The notes under the pieces: model-generated | Database searches by the model: none | What the model was told of the DNA's origin: nothing | The model's input: only the letters and a program-made list of their open reading frames with translations | Shown: in pieces, positions 1 through 5,953 of the stretch | Layout of the letters: the number at the start of each line of letters is the position of its first letter | How positions within the stretch are numbered: position 1 is the stretch's first letter | NCBI GenBank assembly: GCA_025351145.1 | Contig: JANXWM010000382.1 | Coordinates: forward strand, 1-9,667 | DNA from: Chitinophagaceae bacterium | Lineage (GTDB): Bacteria > Bacteroidota > Bacteroidia > Chitinophagales > Chitinophagaceae | Direction of reading: 5' to 3' | Length of the DNA stretch: 9,667 bases | Program-made: the position numbers and the translations under genes

Positions 1-6
1 GCAGCA

Positions 7-31
7 AGGCAAAGAGACAATAGGCAAAGAG
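7..31. repeat. Short direct repeat at left edge
   Basis: The ten-base word AGGCAAAGAG occurs at 7-16 and again at 22-31, a period of 15 bases. It lies outside any gene, just left of a heptamer run and of dispersed element copy A. It may be the end of a longer repeat array cut off by the window edge, or chance in AT-rich DNA. Confidence 0.3.
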
Positions 32-40
32 TTTTGATCG

Positions 41-61
41 TATTGTTCACTGTTCATTCTT
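41..61 (-). repeat. Degenerate heptamer run, left flank of aat
   Basis: Read on the minus strand, this stretch is three consecutive heptamers: AAGAATG, AACAGTG, AACAATA. They match the heptamer type of the longer run at 781-843 on the other side of aat, but in the opposite orientation, so aat is bracketed by inverted copies. The run ends 9 bases before dispersed element copy A. Function unknown. Confidence 0.5.
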
Positions 62-70
62 AATCCGAAT

Positions 71-121
71 GTACAAGAGTGCGACGCAACAGAAGCTTCA
101 TAGCTATTCTGTAGCCCGGCT
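71..121 (+). repeat. Dispersed ~50-bp element, copy A
   Basis: This copy begins with the core GTACAAGAGTGCGACGCAA at 71-89 and ends with AGCCCGGCT at 113-121. The near-palindromes TGCGACGCA (80-88) and AGCCCGGCT are centred 33 bp apart. The variable middle contains ACAGAA (89-94) opposite TTCTGT (107-112), so this copy could fold into a hairpin. It ends one base before the aat stop codon, immediately 3' of that gene. It is most similar to copy B at 6891-6941, with the same length and an identical 19-base core. Confidence 0.85.
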
Positions 122-122
122 A

Positions 123-767
123 CTAAATGTATTTATTCAGCAAATCAATAAATGAACTGCGGGGTATCATTCGTGCACCAAGGCTTTCCAGGTGCTCAGT
201 ATAAACCTGGCAATCTATTAAGGCCACACCTTCATTTTTCAATTGCTGCACATAGTTTATAAAGGCAAACTTGCTGGCGTTGTTTACATGGCTAAACATG
301 CTTTCTCCAAAAAAAATATTACCCAAACGAATGCCGTAAAGACCGCCAGCCAATTCGCTATTCTGCCATACTTCGGCACTGTGGGCAAATCCTTTTTTAT
401 GCAATTCTGTATAGGCTTTTTCTACATCGTTGGTAATCCATGTGCCATCCTGCCCATCACGCAAAACGTTTTTGCAATTATGTATTACCTGTGCAAAAGC
501 CTTGTTTGTGGTAAATGTAAAAGCCTTTCGTTTCAGCAACTGCTGCATACTTTTACTCACTTTTAATTCATGGGGAAATAAAACAAAACGTGGATCGGGG
601 CACCACCATAACGGCGTATCGCCATCATACCAGGGAAAAATTCCTTTTTTATAAGCGAGTAACAATCTTTCTGTATTCAGGTCTCCGCCCATTGCCAATA
701 AACCATCTTCCAGTGCATGATCAACCGGTGGAAACCATAAACGATTATCTAATGCATATAAAGGCAT
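123..767 (-). CDS. aat: Leucyl/phenylalanyl-tRNA--protein transferase (Aat)
   Basis: Cytoplasmic enzyme that transfers Leu or Phe from aminoacyl-tRNA to the N-terminus of proteins starting with Lys or Arg, making them ClpS/ClpAP substrates. The 214 residues span the normal family length. Family motifs are in the expected order: GGDL (27-30), GIFPW (42-46), WWCPDPR (54-60), TWI (109-111), GESMFSH (154-160), ASK (164-166) and DCQ (185-187). The start is the ATG at 765-767; residues 1-25 already match the family N-terminus, so no longer start is needed. The leader has no Shine-Dalgarno. It lies 72 bp downstream of clpS on the same strand, so co-transcription is possible, although the gap is filled with heptamer repeats. 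The stop is TAG, and repeat copy A follows directly. Confidence 0.95.
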   Translation of the reverse strand: MPLYALDNRLWFPPVDHALEDGLLAMGGDLNTERLLLAYKKGIFPWYDGDTPLWWCPDPRFVLFPHELKVSKSMQQLLKRKAFTFTTNKAFAQVIHNCKNVLRDGQDGTWITNDVEKAYTELHKKGFAHSAEVWQNSELAGGLYGIRLGNIFFGESMFSHVNNASKFAFINYVQQLKNEGVALIDCQVYTEHLESLGARMIPRSSFIDLLNKYI

Positions 768-780
768 GGGGAAAGGGAGA

Positions 781-843
781 AACTATTAACTATGAACAAT
801 GAACTATGGACAATAAAGGTAAGCCATAAGCGTAAACCATTAA
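781..843 (+). repeat. Degenerate heptamer array between clpS and aat
   Basis: Nine consecutive 7-base units can be read without a break: AACTATT, AACTATG, AACAATG, AACTATG, GACAATA, then the more diverged AAGGTAA, GCCATAA, GCGTAAA, CCATTAA. The last unit runs into the clpS stop codon. The array fills most of the 72-bp gap between clpS and aat and so would lie in any shared transcript. Related heptamers in the opposite orientation lie at 41-61. Being 7 bp in period, it is not codon-like. Confidence 0.65.
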
Positions 844-1151
844 CTACCCACCATTTCTTCCACAGTAGCACCAATGCCCCTTTCTGTAATGGCATCGCAC
901 ATAGATTTTAAAGTGTCGTAGTCGCCAAGCTTTACCGAGCATTTTCCTTTATAGTGAATAATGAGGGAGCATTGTTCTGCCTGTTCAGGCGTATGATCGC
1001 AGATCTTAACAAGGGTTTCTATTACCCAGCTAAAAGAATTTAGATCATCATTCCACACAACTAGGCTGTAAGGGAATTGATCCTCGGTAAGCAGCTCTAC
1101 ATCATCTGCTTCAAACGGGCTTGTTTTTGTAATGCCAAACATCGAATTCAT
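840..1151 (-). CDS. clpS: ATP-dependent Clp protease adaptor ClpS
   Basis: ClpS binds proteins with N-terminal Leu, Phe, Tyr or Trp and hands them to the ClpA unfoldase of ClpAP in the cytoplasm. With the ATG at 1149-1151 the protein has 103 residues, a normal ClpS length. The signature LVVWNDD lies at 30-36 and IHYKGKC at 65-71. N34, D35 and H66 fall at the same positions as the E. coli residues that hold the substrate alpha-amino group. A TTG at 1158-1160 would add three residues but overlaps a TAnnTTTG promoter box, so it is rejected. The ATG at 1140-1142 is an alternative start. The next gene downstream is aat, which makes ClpS substrates. clpA is not in the window. Confidence 0.93.
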   Translation of the reverse strand: MNSMFGITKTSPFEADDVELLTEDQFPYSLVVWNDDLNSFSWVIETLVKICDHTPEQAEQCSLIIHYKGKCSVKLGDYDTLKSMCDAITERGIGATVEEMVGS

Positions 1152-1157
1152 ACAGGT

Positions 1158-1165
1158 CAAAATTA
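1158..1165 (-). promoter_or_regulatory. Putative -7 box of clpS promoter
   Basis: The minus strand reads TAATTTTG, an exact match to the Bacteroidota -7 consensus TAnnTTTG. It ends only 6 bases before the chosen clpS ATG (15 before the alternative ATG), so the transcript would be leaderless or nearly so. No TTG was found at the usual -33 distance, which weakens the call. Confidence 0.4.
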
Positions 1166-1240
1166 TAAAATTAAACTGTATTTGCGCATTTAAGATCAGG
1201 ATATTAGAAGCGGCAGGGGAAAACCTGCAAATTTTTTTGT

Positions 1241-1290
1241 TGGCCGGCAGAAGGTTGTTTAATCAGCATTGTTGCGTCGCACACTTGTAC
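1241..1290 (-). repeat. Dispersed ~50-bp element, copy C
   Basis: On the minus strand it reads GTACAAGTGTGCGACGCAA from 1290 down to 1272, with one substitution in the core relative to copies A and B. It ends in the region of GCCGGC (1243-1248), a perfect 6-bp palindrome. The two palindromic ends are about 32 bp apart, as in the other copies, while the middle differs. It lies between the divergent clpS and propeller genes. The preceding bases CAG are shared with copies B and F. Confidence 0.8.
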
Positions 1291-1473
1291 TGCAGAATAA
1301 GAATGAGCTATGCATCAAAGTCAAAAGTGCTTTGTAAACATTGGTTTCTCTTAAACGCACAAACGAAAAATCCAACTTCAGTTTTGCTTCAAAATGCACT
1401 CCTAAGTTTGAAAAGTTATAATAAACAAAGCCTCACTGCGGGTTTAATTTACATTTACACAAATAATTATTGT

Positions 1474-2496
1474 ATGAAACTAAAACCGGTTTTACTCATT
1501 GCGTTATTCGCCTTTAACTTTAATGCTGCACAAATTTTTGCACAGAAGGAGCTGCCTTTAAAAGTGATTAAAACATTTCGCATTGCCAGTGACAACTGGT
1601 GGGATTATATTGCCCTTAACCCGGTTAATAATAACCTCTATGTTTCTCATGGTACACAGGTAAATATACTCGATAAAAATACGGGAGATTCTGTTGGTAT
1701 AATCCCTAATACCACCGGCGTGCATGGTATAGCCTTTGCATCTGCTTACGGCAAAGGTTTTACAAGCAACGGAAGACTCAACACTTCCACTGTATTTGAT
1801 ATAAACAGCAACAAAATACTCGATAGTATAAAAACCGGCGATGGCCCTGATGCTATTATGTTTGAGCCATTTTCTAAAACGATTATTACCTGCAATGGCA
1901 GAGGGCAAAACCTCAGTGTAATTGATCCGTCAAACAATGCAGTGCTTGCAACTATTCCTGTTGGTGGTAAGCCTGAAACAGCAGTATCTGACGATGCGGG
2001 AAAAGTATATGTAAATATTGAAGACAAGAGCGAGATAGTGGTGGTGAATATAAAGACTTATATGGTAGAGAACCGCTGGAGCATTGCCCCCGGAGAATCA
2101 CCTACCGGCCTTGCTATTGATAAAAAGACAAGAAGGTTATTTGCCGGCTGCGATAATGAGCTGCTGATGGTGATCAACGCAGACAATGGAAAGATTGTTG
2201 CCAAACTTACTATTGGAGAAGGCTGTGATGGTGTTGGATACAGCACTATTACAAATAATATTTTTGCATCAAATGGTGAAAGTGCAACATTAACTGTAAT
2301 ACATGCACAGTCTGCTGACAGTTATAAAGTAATTGGTAATATTCCAACTAAAGCAGGTGCAAGAACTTGTGTAGTTGATGAAAATGAAGAGCGTATATTT
2401 TTACCAACAGCAGAATTTTTACCAAACCCGGAGCCGGGGAAACGCCCTAATCTAAAACCCGGAACTTTTCAGGTGCTGGTTGTGGGAAAAAAATAA
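1474..2496 (+). CDS. Secreted YncE-like beta-propeller protein
   Basis: Predicted exported protein of 340 residues. It starts at the ATG at 1474-1476, which gives a classic signal peptide: KLK followed by a hydrophobic stretch, probably cut after FAQ at residue 24. The rest is a series of propeller blades of about 40-45 residues. Blade signatures include GDGPDAIMF (122-130), GGKPETAVSDDAGKVYV (164-180), GESPTGLAIDKKTRRLF (207-223), GEGCDGVGY (248-256) and KAGARTCVVDENEERIF (293-309), often followed by VID- or VIN-type strands. This is the YncE/PQQ-dependent beta-propeller style, where the fold is confident but the ligand is not. No cytochrome or catalytic motif is visible. Its neighbour clpS is divergent and the OmpA gene converges on it, so it is probably a single-gene unit ending at the terminator at 2775-2812. 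Confidence 0.85.
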   Translation: MKLKPVLLIALFAFNFNAAQIFAQKELPLKVIKTFRIASDNWWDYIALNPVNNNLYVSHGTQVNILDKNTGDSVGIIPNTTGVHGIAFASAYGKGFTSNGRLNTSTVFDINSNKILDSIKTGDGPDAIMFEPFSKTIITCNGRGQNLSVIDPSNNAVLATIPVGGKPETAVSDDAGKVYVNIEDKSEIVVVNIKTYMVENRWSIAPGESPTGLAIDKKTRRLFAGCDNELLMVINADNGKIVAKLTIGEGCDGVGYSTITNNIFASNGESATLTVIHAQSADSYKVIGNIPTKAGARTCVVDENEERIFLPTAEFLPNPEPGKRPNLKPGTFQVLVVGKK

Positions 2497-2635
2497 TAGT
2501 ATAAAAGCCAATACGAATAGCCGGTATTGAAGGGTGTTTGAATGAATTTAGCTTTAGCCTGGAATGCAGCTTTGCAATAGGTTAAATTTTATAGTGCTGC
2601 TGCGCATGGAACCAAAGATGCCCATTGCTGTGCAG

Positions 2636-2685
2636 ATGAACGGATTGCGACGCAAGGAACGGTGCTATGAAAAAATACTGCGGGT
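2636..2685 (+). repeat. Dispersed ~50-bp element, degenerate copy E
   Basis: The inner core TTGCGACGCAA at 2645-2655 is intact. The outer part reads ATGAACGGA instead of GTACAAGNG. Downstream, the bases around GCTATGAA and CTGCGGG align with the middle and end of copy B. It is judged an old or diverged member. It lies between the convergent propeller and OmpA genes, about 90 bp before the shared terminator. Confidence 0.5.
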
Positions 2686-2774
2686 ATTATAAAAACAAAA
2701 ACGCAATTACTGGTTTCAATAAAGGAACTTCATAAAACCAATAAATGATGAGTATTAAGATTTGATTTAAATGT

Positions 2775-2812
2775 AAAAAAATACCCCGCTAAATTTAGAG
2801 GGGTATTTTTTT
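2775..2812. terminator. Bidirectional rho-independent terminator
   Basis: A perfect 13-bp stem: seven A, TACCCC at 2775-2787 pairs with GGGGTA, seven T at 2800-2812. The loop contains the palindrome CTAAATTTAG (2789-2798), which could extend the fold. It has a T-tract on both strands and lies between the ends of the convergent propeller (+) and OmpA-like (-) genes, so it probably stops both transcripts. Confidence 0.9.
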
Positions 2813-2843
2813 GAGCTATTCTAAATTATGTTCAATGCTGAAC

Positions 2844-4199
2844 TTATTCAGCTCTTTTAAATTCTACTCTTCTGTTTTGAGCTCTTCCTGCTGCGGTTTT
2901 ATTATCAGCAACCGGATTAGCTACTCCAAAACCTGTTGAGGTTAATCTATCAGCACTTATTCCATTACCTGTAAGATAAGCTTTTACAGCATCAGCACGT
3001 TTTTGAGAAAGCTTTTGGTTTAATGCTGTGGTTCCTGTATTATCAGTATATCCTTCAATGGCAATCCTTAATTCTGAATGATCTTTTAATATCGTTACAG
3101 CTTTATCCAGCTCTTTTTTTGCCGCTGCTGTAAGCATTGAGCTGCCGGTTACAAACTGAACATTTTTTGCGTTAAAGTTGTACTGTTCTAATTTTGGGCA
3201 GCCTGCATTGTCGGCAGGGCCGGCATCATTAGGGCATTTATCCATTTCGTCATTTACACCATCGCCGTCAGTATCAGGTATTGGGCATCCGCCATATCTT
3301 GCGAGACCCGCAACTGTTGGGCATTTATCCATTTCGTCATTTACACCGTCGCCGTCAGTATCAGGTATGGGGCAACCACCATATCTTGCGAAACCAGCAA
3401 CAGTTGGGCATTTATCAGTTTCGTCATTTACGCCATCGCCATCTGTATCAGGTATTGGGCAACCATTGTATTTAGCAAGGCCGGCAACTGAAGGACATTT
3501 ATCCACGTTATCTGTAATTCCGTCACCGTCTGTATCAACGGGCTTAGGCGCTACAACTACCGGAACAACGGGTGGCGGCGGAGGAGGAGGAGGGGGAGCT
3601 GCTATTTTTGGTTCTTTTGGTTTTACAATTGGCACAGCCACGCCCAAAGAATAAACAATATGATAGTAACCGTTATCCTGAACTGTGGATTTATAAAGCC
3701 CCTGTAATAAAACAGAAACATCTTCGGTGGGGCGAAACTGCAATCCAAGGCCAAGGGGTACTTTTATTCCCCATTTGTTATCGAAGTTATATCCGCTGAT
3801 ACCAGCACTGATATAAGGATTAACTACAGCTGTTTCTTTTAGCAGTTTTACATTTACAGCTGCATCTATTGACTGGAAGTATTTTACATTACTTTCTGTA
3901 TAAACTGCCGGCGGGTTGGTTAAAAAAGATCCTGTGTAGGTAGCTGCAAAATCAATGTTGGATGTAATTCCTTTAAGGTATTGTATGGTAAATGCGGTGT
4001 TCATACGTTTGGTGATTTTGGCAAAATCACCGGATTTAATTACATCCTTTAAACTTGTGGCATAAATCTGAGCAGGGGTTTCAAAATCTGTTAAGGCGAA
4101 ACTGAAACCAATCGAAGATGGCTTCACAACATCTTGTGCAAATGTGCAGGTTGATACAACCAAATACAACAATAGTGTTAGATTTTTTTTCATGTGCAT
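2844..4199 (-). CDS. OmpA-family outer membrane protein with TSP type-3 repeats
   Basis: Outer membrane protein of 451 residues that should anchor the membrane to peptidoglycan. In order: a signal peptide (residues 1-21, ending TFAQ); an N-terminal beta-barrel-like region (about 22-190); a linker of nine prolines (202-210); four calcium-binding thrombospondin type-3 motifs DTDGDG (222, 251, 280 and 309 onward) in 29-residue units; and a C-terminal OmpA/MotB domain (about 340-451). That domain carries GYTDNTGT (383-390), RADAVKAYL (401-409) and GRAQNRRVEF (438-447). The start could be ATG 4197-4199 or ATG 4191-4193 two codons later; the second gives the more usual MKK signal peptide. The leader is A-rich without Shine-Dalgarno and contains the inverted repeat GGCAGT/ACTGCC (4221-4226, 4244-4249). 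A 7-of-8 match to the -7 box, CAACTTTG, lies at 4255-4262. Confidence 0.92.
   Translation of the reverse strand: MHMKKNLTLLLYLVVSTCTFAQDVVKPSSIGFSFALTDFETPAQIYATSLKDVIKSGDFAKITKRMNTAFTIQYLKGITSNIDFAATYTGSFLTNPPAVYTESNVKYFQSIDAAVNVKLLKETAVVNPYISAGISGYNFDNKWGIKVPLGLGLQFRPTEDVSVLLQGLYKSTVQDNGYYHIVYSLGVAVPIVKPKEPKIAAPPPPPPPPPVVPVVVAPKPVDTDGDGITDNVDKCPSVAGLAKYNGCPIPDTDGDGVNDETDKCPTVAGFARYGGCPIPDTDGDGVNDEMDKCPTVAGLARYGGCPIPDTDGDGVNDEMDKCPNDAGPADNAGCPKLEQYNFNAKNVQFVTGSSMLTAAAKKELDKAVTILKDHSELRIAIEGYTDNTGTTALNQKLSQKRADAVKAYLTGNGISADRLTSTGFGVANPVADNKTAAGRAQNRRVEFKRAE
3232..3540. repeat. 87-bp in-gene tandem repeats encoding TSP3 units
   Basis: Units start at 3232, 3319, 3406 and 3493, exactly 87 bp apart; the last is partial. 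The first two are nearly identical at DNA level, while the fourth is more diverged. Each encodes a 29-residue thrombospondin type-3 unit of the OmpA-like protein. This similarity allows unit gain or loss by recombination. Confidence 0.9.
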
Positions 4200-4367
4200 T
4201 TTTTTATTTAAAAAATAGGGGGCAGTAATTTTTTTGGTTATACACTGCCAGATACAAAGTTGAGTTCTTAAGTTTTAACTATGAATAATATTAATCATAT
4301 TTTAAATCTTAATCAAATATACAAAAGGATATTCTTAATTACAATAGGTAAAGCTGCGTATACATGC

Positions 4368-5777
4368 TTATACATCTATTGCTTCACCATAAGCCATAGC
4401 TGTAGCTTCTTTCAGGCCTTCACTCATTGTTGGATGCGGGTGAATTGCATTAAGGATTTCATGTGCGGTAGTTTCTAATTTACGTGCTACTACCACTTCA
4501 GCAATCATTTCAGTAACATTGGTGCCAATCATGTGGCAGCCAAGAAATTCGCCATATTTAGCATCATAAATTACTTTCACAAAGCCATCTGTAGCGCCTG
4601 CAGCACTTGCTTTACCGCTTGCCATGAATGGGAATTTCCCCACTTTAATCTCATAACCTGCATCTTTAGCTGCTTTTTCGGTAAGCCCAACGCTGGCAAT
4701 TTCCGGGGTACAATAAGTACATCCGGGAACATTACCGTAATCAATCGGCTCGGGCTGGTGTGCAAATTTTTTCTCTAAATAACCAATATACTCTGCTGCA
4801 TTAATACCTTCTTTGCTGGCTTTATGTGCCAATGCCTGGTTGGGTGTACAATCGCCTATGGCGAAAATACCGGGTACATTTGTCTGGAAATATTTATCTG
4901 TAATTACTCTTCCTCTATTCGTTTTAATCCCATTTTCTTCGAGGCCAATGTTTTCTATATTAGCAACTACACCAACAGCGCTTAAAACAATATCAGCTTC
5001 AAGGGTAACAATGCTGCCATTCTGCTTTTTAACGAGGGCCTTAACACCGGTTCCTGATGTATCTACGCTTTCTACTGAAGCGCTGGTCATAATATCTATA
5101 CCCTGCTTTTTATATTGTTTTTCTAATTCTTTGGATATTTCTTCATCTTCTACAGGAACAATGCGCGGCAAAAATTCAACGATGGTAATTTTTGTTCCCA
5201 TACTGTTATAAAAATAAGCAAACTCTACCCCAATAGCCCCGCTGCCCACTACAATCATACTTTTTGGCTGCTGCGGTAATATCATAGCTTCGCGGTAGCC
5301 GATTACTTTTTTACCATCTTGTTTAAGGTTTGGTAATTCACGGGTGCGGCCACCTGTTGCTATAATAATGTATTTTCCCTCAACCACTTTTTTCGTTCCA
5401 TCTGTAGCAGTTACTTCTATCTGGCCTTTGCTTTTAATTTTACCATAACCCATTACTACATCAATCTTATTTTTCTTCATTAGAAACTGCACGCCACGGC
5501 TCATTTTATCGGCAACACCCCTGCTGCGTTTTACAACTGCAGGAAAATCCTGCTGTACACCAGTAGCATTAATGCCGTAACTGGCACTGTGTTTCATGTA
5601 TTCATAAACCTGTGCACTTTTTAAGAGGGCTTTAGTGGGTATACAACCCCAATTGAGGCACACGCCGCCAAGGCTTTCTTTTTCTATAATAGCCACTGAA
5701 AACCCTAATTGCGATGCCCTGATTGCGGCAGGATAACCACCGGGCCCGCTTCCAAGTACAATTATATCGTATGCCAT
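4368..5777 (-). CDS. lpdA: Dihydrolipoyl dehydrogenase (E3)
   Basis: Cytoplasmic flavoenzyme that reoxidises dihydrolipoamide with NAD+ in the pyruvate, 2-oxoglutarate and branched-chain 2-oxoacid dehydrogenase complexes or the glycine cleavage system. The 469 residues match the normal length. Visible landmarks: FAD-binding GSGPGG (9-14); redox-active disulfide C40 and C45 within GGVCLNWGC; NAD-binding GSGAIG (178-183); second FAD contact FAIGDC (305-310); and catalytic HPHPTMSE (446-453) with H448 and E453 as the His-Glu pair. No E2 or E1 gene lies next to it, so which complex it serves cannot be told from here. A canonical promoter lies at 5825-5855, giving a leader of about 40 bases. No clear terminator was seen in the 168 bp before the OmpA gene. 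Confidence 0.96.
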   Translation of the reverse strand: MAYDIIVLGSGPGGYPAAIRASQLGFSVAIIEKESLGGVCLNWGCIPTKALLKSAQVYEYMKHSASYGINATGVQQDFPAVVKRSRGVADKMSRGVQFLMKKNKIDVVMGYGKIKSKGQIEVTATDGTKKVVEGKYIIIATGGRTRELPNLKQDGKKVIGYREAMILPQQPKSMIVVGSGAIGVEFAYFYNSMGTKITIVEFLPRIVPVEDEEISKELEKQYKKQGIDIMTSASVESVDTSGTGVKALVKKQNGSIVTLEADIVLSAVGVVANIENIGLEENGIKTNRGRVITDKYFQTNVPGIFAIGDCTPNQALAHKASKEGINAAEYIGYLEKKFAHQPEPIDYGNVPGCTYCTPEIASVGLTEKAAKDAGYEIKVGKFPFMASGKASAAGATDGFVKVIYDAKYGEFLGCHMIGTNVTEMIAEVVVARKLETTAHEILNAIHPHPTMSEGLKEATAMAYGEAIDV

Positions 5778-5824
5778 AGTCTGTTGTTTATTAACTTATA
5801 AAAAGTAAAACCATTTTGCGGTTG

Positions 5825-5855
5825 CAAAAATACTTTCAAAAAGCCAAACAGCAAA
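5825..5855 (-). promoter_or_regulatory. Bacteroidota-type promoter of lpdA
   Basis: The minus strand carries TTTG at 5855-5852 (-33 element), a 19-bp spacer, and TATTTTTG at 5832-5825, an exact TAnnTTTG -7 box. It is the most complete promoter match in the window and points at lpdA, starting 41-48 bases upstream of its ATG. Confidence 0.6.
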
Positions 5856-5953
5856 GGAATGCTTATCTGCGTTAGTACAAAGATGTAAATATTTTAAATA
5901 ATGTTGAAAAATATACCGGAACAAATAACCCTATACTACAAGTAAGAGTAAAA

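Larger units (their letters stand above)
1152..1473. other. Divergent intergenic region clpS / propeller gene
   Basis: This stretch of about 320 bases separates the divergent clpS and propeller genes. It holds the clpS -7 box (1158-1165) and dispersed element copy C (1241-1290). A plus-strand near-match to the -7 box, TACATTTA at 1450-1457 (7 of 8 positions), could serve the propeller gene, but no -33 element is evident. The propeller reading frame stays open back to 1132. That upstream part covers the repeat and overlaps the clpS 5' end, and it does not read like a protein, so it is treated as non-coding. No RNA gene was recognised. Confidence 0.6.
2497..2843. other. Convergent intergenic region propeller / ompA-like gene
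   Basis: This stretch of 347 bases lies between convergent genes. A weak inverted repeat (CAATAC 2509-2514, GTATTG 2524-2529) follows the propeller stop. A degenerate copy of the dispersed element (copy E) lies at about 2636-2685. A strong bidirectional terminator occupies 2775-2812. A 28-codon plus-strand frame, ATG at 2606 to stop at 2690-2692, runs through copy E. It has no ribosome-binding or family support, so it is not called as a gene. Confidence 0.6.

Noticed and set aside
71..121. Dispersed element as an integron attC site or IS terminal repeat
   Set aside because: No attC-type core pair was found, no integrase or transposase is nearby, and no target-site duplication is evident around the copies.
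1158..1160. TTG as clpS start codon
   Set aside because: It forms part of an exact TAnnTTTG box, and the ATG at 1149 gives family-normal length and numbering.
1132..1473. N-terminal extension of the propeller reading frame
   Set aside because: It overlaps the clpS 5' end, runs through dispersed copy C and does not resemble protein; the internal ATG at 1474 is followed by a proper signal peptide.
3232..3540. Regular repeats resembling a CRISPR array
   Set aside because: The 87-bp period is continuous coding sequence for 29-residue TSP3 units, with no repeat/spacer alternation and no cas genes.
3178..3654. Plus-strand open frame of about 158 codons opposite the OmpA-like gene
   Set aside because: It is the mirror of the TSP3 repeats and poly-proline linker (its Gly run is the complement of proline codons); the minus strand has complete recognised domains.
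4358..4373. GTATA/TATAC inverted repeat at the lpdA stop as a terminator
   Set aside because: The stem is only five AT-rich base pairs and no T-tract follows on the minus strand.
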